Below, piece by piece: positions 15,843-22,450 of a stretch of 34,320 nucleotides of DNA. The DNA is from an uncultured Parabacteroides sp. (lineage in GTDB: Bacteria > Bacteroidota > Bacteroidia > Bacteroidales > Tannerellaceae). Position 1 is the stretch's first letter. Each line of letters begins with the position of its first letter. Under the pieces are notes generated by a model. That model ran no database searches and was not told the DNA's origin. It saw only the letters and a list, made by a program, of their open reading frames with translations. The stretch is taken from contig CASFXH010000030.1 in the NCBI GenBank assembly GCA_949298575.1, positions 1 to 34,320 of the forward strand, read 5' to 3'. The position numbers were made by a program, and so were the translations under genes.

Positions 15843-16018
15843 TAATCCGTTATGCTCACCTTGACGTAATGCTTGCATCTCGTACATTTCACGCGGAACA
15901 TCGCCACGCCCGACGCGTATTGCACGTCCATCATTTTCTTCCCGCAGGACGGGCACTCAACCATCCGAGTCCGGACCTCCGGGCTGATGTCGTCTATTCG
16001 TACGGATATTTTCAGCAT
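15842..16018 (-). CDS. Com-like zinc-ribbon protein
   Basis: 58 residues from the ATG at 16018 (MLKISVRIDDISPE). A longer reading to 16066 would start in the operator region and overlap the promoter. It has two CxxC knuckles: ECPSCGKKM and KCTRCKHYV, about 20 residues apart, separated by VQYASGVAMFRV. This spacing and the sequence 'CPSCGK...V-A-x-F-x-V-K-C-x-R-C-K' resemble the Com protein of Mu-like phages, a zinc-binding RNA-acting translational activator. The start lies only ~10 bp after the expected transcript start of the late minus promoter. The gene precedes the tRNA-Ser and the head-block terminator, a position used by antitermination factors in other phages; that role is inference. 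No mom-like target gene is visible in the window. Confidence 0.72.
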   Translation of the reverse strand: MLKISVRIDDISPEVRTRMVECPSCGKKMMDVQYASGVAMFRVKCTRCKHYVKVSITD

Positions 16019-16035
16019 ACTCCCAATAACTTCCG

Positions 16036-16067
16036 CAAATATATAGATAAAATCTATCAAAAACAAA
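16036..16067 (-). promoter_or_regulatory. Late promoter of the head gene block
   Basis: Minus-strand -33 TTTG (16064-16067), 20-bp spacer, -7 TATATTTG (16036-16043): an exact match to the Bacteroidetes promoter. The perfect palindrome at 16043-16057 fills the spacer and touches the -7 box. It serves the Com-like gene, the tRNA-Ser and, past the terminator, the head genes. Confidence 0.78.
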
Positions 16068-16088
16068 CTTTCGATAGATTTTATCTAT
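16043..16088. promoter_or_regulatory. Paired ATAGAT operators between divergent late promoters
   Basis: Two perfect ATAGAT-N3-ATCTAT palindromes at 16043-16057 and 16074-16088, 31 bp apart. The first overlaps the minus-strand -7 box, the second abuts the plus-strand -7 box (16089-16096). One regulator bound to both would control head and packaging operons together. The same spacing is found at 2508/2539 and 24123/24154. Confidence 0.75.
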
Positions 16089-16096
16089 TATCTTTG
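16064..16096 (+). promoter_or_regulatory. Late promoter of the packaging operon
   Basis: The plus-strand -7 TATCTTTG (16089-16096) is perfect and follows directly on the operator at 16074-16088. The -33 box is poor: no TTTG at the expected distance, only a CTTTC at 16068-16072. Strength may depend on an activator. The terminase ATG is about 70 bp downstream of the expected start site, past a terminator. Confidence 0.5.
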
Positions 16097-16127
16097 CGAA
16101 GTAAATATTTTTAAGAGTTCCGAGAGG

Positions 16128-16170
16128 ACCCGTATGGCGGTTTTTACCTGGTCGCCACGCGGGTTTTTTT
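16128..16170 (+). terminator. Terminator-like hairpin before the terminase gene
   Basis: Outer stem ACCCG/CGGGT (16128-16132 with 16160-16164), inner stem TGGCG/CGCCA (16135-16139 with 16153-16157), followed by seven T (16164-16170). The terminase ATG is at 16175, only 4 bp after the T-run. The hairpin lies inside the leader of the packaging transcript, so the operon needs read-through. Confidence 0.78.
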
Positions 16171-16174
16171 ATTT

Positions 16175-17812
16175 ATGAGAGAGTTTGAGAGCGGATTCAA
16201 GACGATAAACGGGGACCCTGTATATTCCTACGAGTATATAGAGGCCCTTCGCGCGGCTGACAGGAAGAAGCCCAATCCCCTAAAAATCATACCTCAAAAA
16301 GGCTCTCAGGAGAGGTTCGTAGGTAGCAACGCGGACTTGACTTTCATTGGCGGGAATCGAGGCGGGGGAAAAAGCTATGCCATGCTCCTCGAAGCCCTCC
16401 GCGACATAAACAACGGTTATTTCAATGCCGCCATCTTCCGTAAGGAGAAGAAGGATTTCGACAACCTGGAGAAGGAATCCAACCACTTATATAGCCAATA
16501 CGGGAAATACAACAAATCCCAGAGCGATATGACATGGTACTTCAACAAGGGCGGCACGCTTTCTTTCTTCCATTTCTCGGATACGGTGTTCGACTTCAAG
16601 GAACGTTTCCGTGGCAAGCAATATTCTTATATAGGTATAGACGAGATCCCGCAGATGGAGTACGACAAGTTCAAGTTCCTGATGACCTGCAACCGGAACG
16701 CCCGTGGCATACGGAACCGCATAGTGGGCACCTGCAATCCCGACCCGGACAGCTGGGTGCGCAAGTTTATCGACTGGTGGATCGGGGAGGACGGATTGCC
16801 TATTGACGAGCGGGACGGCGTTATTCGCTATTGCTTCATGGACGGCGACACTCCGGATTCCATCTATTGGGGAGATACGCCCGAAGAAGTGTACGAGCAA
16901 TGCAAGCATATCATCGACAAGCATTGGAAGCCGGAATTCGAGGCGTTGGGCTTCAACAAGGTGACGATGTACATCAAATCCGTCACCTTCATCCGGGGCA
17001 AACTGGAGGAGAACATCAAGCTCATAGGCTCCGACCCCAACTATGTCTCCAGCCTCGTCCAGCAGGATGAAGAACAGCGTTCGCGCGACTTGGACGGCAA
17101 CTGGAACTTCAAAAACACCGGCGACGACCTTATCAAGATGTCGGACATGGAGCGTTTCTTCAACGCGCCGGCCCAGATCGATAAGGGCGTCAAATATGTC
17201 TCTGCCGATATAGCGTTCGAGGGAGGAGACTTCTGCGTCATGTGGCTATGGGTGGACTTGCATATCCAAGACGTCTTTGTCATGCGGGAGAACTCGGCCA
17301 ACACGGAGACGATGTTTTCCGCCAAGCTCCAGGAATGGGGCGTAAGGGAGGAGAACGTCATCTACGACTACTGGGGAGTGGGACAGGCCATATCCGGGCA
17401 CGCCAAGCGGGCGGTCAAGTTCACCGGGACGCAGAAACCGGATAAACAGTTCGAGAGGTCATACAAGAACGTCAAGTCGCAATGCGCCGAGACGCTGGCG
17501 CACTACATTCAAGACGGGAGTATCTCCATCGAGCCGCGCCTACTCAAGCTCGTTTTCTCCGGGAAGAAGGGGAAATACCAGAAAGTGCCGCTACGGGACA
17601 TCCTGATGAGGGAGCGCAAGTGCGTACGACACAAGGACAATTCCAATATCGGGGGATTCGAGCTCATCAACAAGGAGGGGATGATCAAGGCCGTGGGCTA
17701 TTCCCCGGACTTCTTCGAGTCGCTCATCTACCGCATGTATTTCGAGATAAATAAACGCAAAGCGTTCCGACCGAAAGGGATGCTTCGCTATGTTTCACAT
17801 AGACATCATTGA
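16175..17812 (+). CDS. terL: Terminase large subunit (ATPase and nuclease)
   Basis: 545 residues. Walker A GGNRGGGKS at 59-67, Walker B IGIDE at 153-157 and the coupling motif GTCNPDPDSW at 185-194 form the packaging ATPase. The nuclease domain follows with the first metal-binding Asp in YVSADIAFEGG (~D345), a second acidic site in VIYDYWGVG (~D398) and a C-terminal GYSPDFFESL (~515-520). It drives DNA into the prohead through the portal and cuts the concatemer. It is the first gene of the plus-strand packaging operon, 4 bp before the portal gene, and its leader contains a terminator. Length and order are usual for siphovirus terminases. Small subunit: see the gene at 20890-21384, unusually placed downstream. 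Confidence 0.95.
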   Translation: MREFESGFKTINGDPVYSYEYIEALRAADRKKPNPLKIIPQKGSQERFVGSNADLTFIGGNRGGGKSYAMLLEALRDINNGYFNAAIFRKEKKDFDNLEKESNHLYSQYGKYNKSQSDMTWYFNKGGTLSFFHFSDTVFDFKERFRGKQYSYIGIDEIPQMEYDKFKFLMTCNRNARGIRNRIVGTCNPDPDSWVRKFIDWWIGEDGLPIDERDGVIRYCFMDGDTPDSIYWGDTPEEVYEQCKHIIDKHWKPEFEALGFNKVTMYIKSVTFIRGKLEENIKLIGSDPNYVSSLVQQDEEQRSRDLDGNWNFKNTGDDLIKMSDMERFFNAPAQIDKGVKYVSADIAFEGGDFCVMWLWVDLHIQDVFVMRENSANTETMFSAKLQEWGVREENVIYDYWGVGQAISGHAKRAVKFTGTQKPDKQFERSYKNVKSQCAETLAHYIQDGSISIEPRLLKLVFSGKKGKYQKVPLRDILMRERKCVRHKDNSNIGGFELINKEGMIKAVGYSPDFFESLIYRMYFEINKRKAFRPKGMLRYVSHRHH

Positions 17813-17815
17813 ATC

Positions 17816-19369
17816 ATGAAGACAAGAGAACTTATGACAAAACGCCCGTGGAGAAGGATCAGGCCGGAAGGGTATATGCGCGGGGGGTGGTTCGCCGACG
17901 GGGTGGAACCGCCGTACGACGACCGGGCCAGCCTGTTCATCATCATGTCGCAGTCCGATTTCCTGAAAGAGTACTACCCCTCGGGGCACGTCATCAACGA
18001 CCCGATGGTTTACCCGGACATCTACCGGCAGGAGGAGGAGCCCGCGCTGGACGAGTACGGTGAGCCTACGGGAAGGATGACCCGCAAGACCTACAAGGAG
18101 CTCGTCCCCCGATACGCATTCGCCTTCCAGCAAATCATCACCGTCAAGCAGATCGTCCACCTTTGCGGAAACGACATCCAGTTCGAGTTCGTCAAGGATA
18201 AGCCGAGCGAAGAGGAAGAGAGGGACTTCTACGCCTTTCGGGAGGGATGGCTTAAGAAGGACATGGAGATCGCCTTCTTCGAGGCGGTCAAGTCCGTCAA
18301 GATAACGGGCGACGGGGCTGTAGTGGGATATATCCAAGAGGGGGAGTTCGGATACAGGGCCTTGTCCTACAAGAACGGGGACACGCTTTTCCCGCACTAC
18401 GACCAGACAGGACGGCTCAGCCTGTTCGCACGGGCTTATCAGGACTACGACGGGGAAGGGAACAAGGTGACGAGCTGGCTCGAGGTTTGGGACAAGACCT
18501 ACCTCTACCGCTACCGCCGCGCCGAGACCGGACTTCGCTCCGTGGTGAACGCCGCCTTGGGCGTTTTCGGCGTTAGCGGCTACGAATTGGTAAGCAAGGC
18601 GGCGCACGGCTTCCCCTTCATCCCTGTCGCCTACCGCCGCGACGACGACGGCCCATGTTGGTCGGGATCGCAGGACAGCATCGACGGCTATGAGATGTCG
18701 TTCTCGCAGATGGCGCAGAACAACCAGGCGTTCGGATTCCCTATCATGTATCTCCAGGGAGAGGGGGACAACATGGGTATGCAGCACGACCTGAACGGGA
18801 CGATCAAGATCATCACGGGGAGCCCGGACGACAAGGCGTCGTTCCTCGCGCAGCCCGACGCTTCGGAATCGTTCATGAAGCAACTCGACACGCTCTACAA
18901 GATGATTTACGAGCAGTCGTTCTCGGTCATCCCGCCGGAACTGAAGTCGGGAGACCTCCCGGCGGCCGCCTTGAAGATACTCTACTCTCCAGCCTACGAG
19001 AAGGCGATGAACGACGCGGCGGAGTGGCAACCGTTCCTCAACGACCTGACGCGCGTCTTCGCCTTCGGCTTCGGGCTGGAGATGGAGAAGACGCTGGCCT
19101 TCACATCGTTACCTATCAAGTGGTGGATAAAGCCGTACATACATGTCAATGAGTCGGCGATGGTGGCCGACCTCGCCGCGGCCGTTCAGAACGGTTTCAT
19201 CTCCCGGCATACCGCCTCGGAGCGCAACTCAACCTATTCCGTCACCGGGGAATGGGAGCGCATAGTGAAGGAGGAGAAAGAGCAGCAAAAAAATGATTTA
19301 TTGGCTGAAATACAATCAAATAAATCAAGTCAAAACAAAGGCGAGGAAGGAGGCGATTCCAACTCATGA
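17816..19369 (+). CDS. Portal protein
   Basis: 517 residues starting MKTRELMTKRPWRRIRPEGY, directly after the terminase gene. Recognisable portal features: an N-terminal arm, a core with FQQIITVKQIVHLCGNDIQF and a central SFSQMAQNNQAFGFPIMYLQ region, a hydrophilic C-terminal end rich in Lys/Asn/Ser (EKEQQKNDLLAEIQSNKSSQ). This matches phage portals of the SPP1/gp6-like type used in Bacteroides phages. It forms the dodecameric ring at one capsid vertex through which DNA passes. The last ~25 codons are markedly AT-richer than the rest, close to the region affected by the homing endonuclease downstream, but this may be normal variation. Confidence 0.88.
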   Translation: MKTRELMTKRPWRRIRPEGYMRGGWFADGVEPPYDDRASLFIIMSQSDFLKEYYPSGHVINDPMVYPDIYRQEEEPALDEYGEPTGRMTRKTYKELVPRYAFAFQQIITVKQIVHLCGNDIQFEFVKDKPSEEEERDFYAFREGWLKKDMEIAFFEAVKSVKITGDGAVVGYIQEGEFGYRALSYKNGDTLFPHYDQTGRLSLFARAYQDYDGEGNKVTSWLEVWDKTYLYRYRRAETGLRSVVNAALGVFGVSGYELVSKAAHGFPFIPVAYRRDDDGPCWSGSQDSIDGYEMSFSQMAQNNQAFGFPIMYLQGEGDNMGMQHDLNGTIKIITGSPDDKASFLAQPDASESFMKQLDTLYKMIYEQSFSVIPPELKSGDLPAAALKILYSPAYEKAMNDAAEWQPFLNDLTRVFAFGFGLEMEKTLAFTSLPIKWWIKPYIHVNESAMVADLAAAVQNGFISRHTASERNSTYSVTGEWERIVKEEKEQQKNDLLAEIQSNKSSQNKGEEGGDSNS

Positions 19370-19392
19370 GTTATTTTTAGACAAGTCAAGAG

Positions 19393-20163
19393 ATGGAAAA
19401 CAAGGATATTGAAGAAGCACAAAAATTCCTCCTCCTTCGGATAGAAGCCGAGATAAGCGCGGAGCGGAACATCGAGGGATACATGATGGAGACGGCACGG
19501 AGAATCGTCGCCATCAGTAAGAAGTACGACATCCCGCCCCGCCTCTTCCGATTCAGCGTGAACGACAACCTTCGCCGAGAGGTGGAAAACGCGATAAGGG
19601 AATTGAGGGAAAAGATAGACTACGCCACCGAGACCCTCGCCGTCTATGACCGCGAGGAAGACCGCGACGCGATACTGGAATGGCTCGGGTCGGAGCGGTA
19701 CGGAAAGACCTTCCGGGAGCGGCTCGCGATCTACGCGGACCGCTACAAGATGGAGATAGAGGCGGCCATCGCCGCGGGCCTTTTCCTCGGAAAGCCCGCA
19801 AGCGACATGTTGGGAGCCATAGAAAGCAACCTGAAGGCGCCGTACAACAACCCCGACATCCGAGCGTCCTTCAGGCATGGTCTGACCGCGGCCCGCATCC
19901 GGACCCAAGGCGTAAGCTACGGGACGGGGCATAGCAACTCGGCGCGCAACCTCATCACCACGCTCTCGCGGAACGAGATCGCGGGGGCTTGGATGTGGTG
20001 GTACGGGGAGCGAGCCATGCGGAGCGGGGCGACGGGGTTCTATTCCTTCAGGGGAAGCGGCTATCCTTGCGGGCTGTGCGACAGCATGGTAGGGTGGCAT
20101 CCGATTAGTGAATATCAAGGGCATTATCATTTAAATTGTAGATGTTTTTTTGTTTTTGTATGA
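19393..20163 (+). CDS. Minor head protein, Mu gpF-like (MuF)
   Basis: 256 residues. Residues ~1-100 are helical; the C-terminal half carries the MuF signature: NSARNLITTLSRNEIAGAWM, then a Cys-rich end with YPCGLCDSMVGWHPISEYQG and HYHLNCRCFFVFV. MuF domains are internal head proteins found with portal genes. The gene ends right after the NCRC motif. The final ~22 codons (after ~20100) switch to AT-rich synonymous choices (TTA, AAT, AGA, TTT) while the preceding codons are GC-rich. This matches the composition of the HNH gene that follows, and suggests the 3' end was replaced when that gene was inserted. The stop overlaps the next start (ATGA). Confidence 0.85.
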   Translation: MENKDIEEAQKFLLLRIEAEISAERNIEGYMMETARRIVAISKKYDIPPRLFRFSVNDNLRREVENAIRELREKIDYATETLAVYDREEDRDAILEWLGSERYGKTFRERLAIYADRYKMEIEAAIAAGLFLGKPASDMLGAIESNLKAPYNNPDIRASFRHGLTAARIRTQGVSYGTGHSNSARNLITTLSRNEIAGAWMWWYGERAMRSGATGFYSFRGSGYPCGLCDSMVGWHPISEYQGHYHLNCRCFFVFV

Positions 20164-20888
20164 AATATGATTTCGTTATGGAAAAGAGAATTTGGAAAAG
20201 TATTTCTGGTTACGAAGGAATATATGCGGTAAGTAATTTTGGAGAAATAGCCGCACTTGACCAAAAAGGGAATATATCAAAACTCATGTCCCCAAAAGAT
20301 AACGGGAAGGGGTATAAAGCCGTTAATCTAAGAGGAAAGATGAAATATGTGCACAGGTTAGTTGCAGAAGCGTTTATTCCTAACCCTAATAATTATCCCT
20401 GCGTAAATCACAAAGACGAAAGTAGAGATAATAATGTAGCCTCTAACCTCGAATGGTGTACCTATAGTTATAATTCAAAATATGGGACTTTACCCGCTCG
20501 AAAAAGAGAGCACATGATTAAATTGAGAGGTCACACAGTTCAACAATACGATTTAAAAGGGAACTTAATAAAATCATACGAATGTACAAAAGATATAGAT
20601 GACACAGAATTTAATCGCAGGGAAGTCTATTTTTGTTGCATAGGAAATAAAATGCACCATAAAGGTTTTGTATGGAGGTTTGACAACGCGCCATTTTCTA
20701 TTAATCCAATAAGGCTTGTCCCTGTATATAAGTATGACATGAATAATAATTTGATATGTGTGTACAAAAGCATTACAGAAGCCGAGCAAGACAATAAAAT
20801 GGAACACCATTATATAAAGAATCTCAGGAGTGGAGTTCGTAAAAACAACATAATAAATGGGTTTAAATATTGTTTTAATATGAAGTGA
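20160..20888 (+). CDS. HNH homing endonuclease with NUMOD4 domain
   Basis: 242 residues from the ATG at 20160, overlapping the MuF stop by ATGA; an ATG at 20178 (MEKRIWKSI) is an alternative. NUMOD4: WKSISGYEGIYAVSNFGEIA. HNH_3 core: YVHRLVAEAFIPNPNNYPCV then NHKDESRDNNVASNLEWCT, with the catalytic His in NHKD. After that, two NUMOD1-like helical repeats (QYDLKGNLIKSYECTKDI, YKYDMNNNLICVYKSITEAE). Free-standing enzymes of this class cut a cognate allele to copy themselves. The gene is strongly AT-rich (clearly unlike its GC-rich neighbours) and sits inside the packaging operon between MuF and the small-terminase-like gene: a recent mobile insertion. It has no promoter of its own. Confidence 0.92.
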   Translation: MKYDFVMEKRIWKSISGYEGIYAVSNFGEIAALDQKGNISKLMSPKDNGKGYKAVNLRGKMKYVHRLVAEAFIPNPNNYPCVNHKDESRDNNVASNLEWCTYSYNSKYGTLPARKREHMIKLRGHTVQQYDLKGNLIKSYECTKDIDDTEFNRREVYFCCIGNKMHHKGFVWRFDNAPFSINPIRLVPVYKYDMNNNLICVYKSITEAEQDNKMEHHYIKNLRSGVRKNNIINGFKYCFNMK

Positions 20889-20889
20889 A

Positions 20890-21384
20890 ATGGACTATAC
20901 CAGAAGCATAAAAGCCGCCGTGAAGAAGGCGCGGATTTCCATACAGGAAAAGATATTCGCGGACCTGATGATCATGGGATGGAAGGAACAGGACGCGTAC
21001 GTCGCCGCCTTCGGGTACCAGATCAACTACGACGAGAACTACGTACGCACCCAGATGCGAAACACGATATCGAATCCCGACTTCGTGAAATACATGGAAT
21101 CGAGGGGAAAGAAGCTCGACAAGGCGGCGAGAGCGGAGGCGGAGGGCGAGCTCTCCGACGAAGAGTTGCTCTCCAAGGCGACGAAGGAGGAGACACTCAA
21201 GGAGCTGATGCAAGCCAAGCAAAATATGCGGGCGGGATCGAGGGAATGGCTCGACGCGACGAAGCTCATCGCCGACCTCCAGCAAATGAAGAAGGACAAC
21301 GTCGAGGACGAGGACACGACGATACACTACTACCTGCCGCTGAACTGCCACACGTGCGCGTTCAACCCGAGAAACAAGAAATAA
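20890..21384 (+). CDS. Probable terminase small subunit (DNA-packaging protein)
   Basis: 164 residues (MDYTRSIKAAVKKARISIQE). The N-terminal part has a helix-turn-helix-like element (FADLMIMGWKEQDAYVAAFG), the pattern of small terminases that recognise the pac/cos site. A charged helical middle (DKAARAEAEGELSDEELLSK) would be the oligomerisation helix, followed by a Cys-containing C-terminus (LPLNCHTCAFNP). In most phages this gene precedes the large subunit; here it is last in the operon, 1 bp after the endonuclease stop. Its GC-rich codon use matches MuF and portal genes, so it is part of the native operon that the homing gene interrupted. Confidence 0.65.
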   Translation: MDYTRSIKAAVKKARISIQEKIFADLMIMGWKEQDAYVAAFGYQINYDENYVRTQMRNTISNPDFVKYMESRGKKLDKAARAEAEGELSDEELLSKATKEETLKELMQAKQNMRAGSREWLDATKLIADLQQMKKDNVEDEDTTIHYYLPLNCHTCAFNPRNKK

Positions 21385-21393
21385 TAGCGAGTA

Positions 21394-21816
21394 TTACGGC
21401 TTGAAGTCCAAAGGCTTGTTAGTCAATAAATAATACAAATGCTGCAATTGATGAAGATACAACAAGCCATCTACTCTTGTCATATTGAAACCTTCAAAAA
21501 AAGGCGTCGCGCCCATTGGGGCGTCTATATAAAAATCCCCGTTCGTATAGATAATTAAAGACGGGCGCAACGTAGTCCATATACAGCCTTCTCCGCTTTT
21601 CACCTTCTTCCAATCATCAAGAATCAATACCCAGGAATAATTTTTTTTAATGAATCCACTTTTTGAGAGTATCTTCTCGTCTATCGGGACAGGATAAATA
21701 CACCCAAGCCACTCCCGTCGCTCTTCCTTATTGGAGGGAATACCCGCAACGGCCAAAATATTCCCGGATTCGTCCTGGACAAAAGACCCGACTCGTAATT
21801 CTTCTATATTAACCAT
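21394..21816 (-). CDS. Conserved hypothetical phage protein
   Basis: About 140 residues from the ATG at 21816 (MVNIEELRVGSFVQDES); the longer form to 21822 needs a TTG start. It begins with the phrase ELRVGSFVQDESGNILAV, a small barrel-like unit that recurs as 'ELRIGNW...' at the start of many Bacteroidales phage proteins of unknown role. Aromatic-rich middle (NYSWVLILDDWKKVKSGEG, IYTNGDFYIDAPMG) and the end YLHQLQHLYYLLTNKPLDF, also recurrent in that family. No enzymatic motif. It converges on the small-terminase-like gene with a 9-bp gap and is AT-richer than the neighbouring primase gene. Confidence 0.75.
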   Translation of the reverse strand: MVNIEELRVGSFVQDESGNILAVAGIPSNKEERREWLGCIYPVPIDEKILSKSGFIKKNYSWVLILDDWKKVKSGEGCIWTTLRPSLIIYTNGDFYIDAPMGATPFFEGFNMTRVDGLLYLHQLQHLYYLLTNKPLDFKP

Positions 21817-21822
21817 ATCCAA

Positions 21823-22044
21823 TTAGTTGTCTAAATTTACACAGCTCTTAACGCAAGCCCTCTTCTCATATTCCTTCCCTCCCTCGGTGAAGCAGACGGA
21901 CTGGAAGCCGACGCGGACATCGGAGACCGTCAACCCAGTCTCTTTCTCAAACCCGGCGACTGCCTCCGTGATAAAGTCGGAAATCCCGCGCTCCATATCA
22001 GCCTTGAGGGCGATCGCCTCCGCTATCGTCATTTCCATACCCAT
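21823..22044 (-). CDS. Small hypothetical phage protein
   Basis: 73 residues starting MGMEMTIAEAIALKADMERG, with an alternative start at the next Met codon pair. A helical first half (IAEAIALKADMERGISDFIT) and a beta-rich second half (GLTVSDVRVGFQSVCFTEGG) with two Cys near the end. The profile (helix, then 'FEKETGLTVSDVRV') is shared by small proteins encoded by many Bacteroidales phages; function unknown. Its start overlaps the end of the preceding gene by 47 bp in a different frame, indicating a compact operon with the primase-helicase gene. Confidence 0.65.
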   Translation of the reverse strand: MGMEMTIAEAIALKADMERGISDFITEAVAGFEKETGLTVSDVRVGFQSVCFTEGGKEYEKRACVKSCVNLDN

Positions 22045-22411
22045 TCTCCATCCTTTCTTTCAGTTCGTACATGATCCTTTCCTCATCCAGAGCCTTGGCG
22101 TCGTCCTCCGCGGAGACCTTCTCCCGCGCCGCCTTCAGCCGGTCGTAGAAACGGTTCAGGGCATCGAATAAGTCCTTGGTAAACTCGGCATCAACCGTAT
22201 CGCACGCGCCATACATGCCGACCAAGACGTTGTACAAGCCCTCGTACTGGCTCTCGTCGGCCATATCGAGCGTGAGGAACATGATGTTGTCCTCGCGGTA
22301 GGAGACCGACCAGTCGCCCGCCACCGTCGAGACCTTGATAAAAGAGGCCTTATCGACCTTATGTTTTAATACCACGAAGTTGTGGATTTGGATTTTCTTG
22401 TTGTAGTCCAT
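21998..22411 (-). CDS. Hypothetical phage protein
   Basis: 137 residues (MDYNKKIQIHNFVVLKHKVD). Predicted alpha/beta with a helical, strongly charged second half (DALNRFYDRLKAAREKVSAE) and a hydrophilic tail ending GYGNDDSGGDRPQG. No motif recognised. It follows the primase-helicase gene by 39 bp and overlaps the next gene, so it belongs to the same minus-strand operon. A role in replication is possible from context only. Confidence 0.65.
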   Translation of the reverse strand: MDYNKKIQIHNFVVLKHKVDKASFIKVSTVAGDWSVSYREDNIMFLTLDMADESQYEGLYNVLVGMYGACDTVDAEFTKDLFDALNRFYDRLKAAREKVSAEDDAKALDEERIMYELKERMENGYGNDDSGGDRPQG

Positions 22412-22450
22412 GTTTATCCTTATTTATCGTTTAATGTTTCCGCCTTCCGC

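Noticed and set aside
17795-19030. Minus-strand frame of 411 codons opposite the portal gene
   Set aside because: Composition (Arg/Val/Leu repeats) is that of an antisense shadow, and the portal frame fits its operon.
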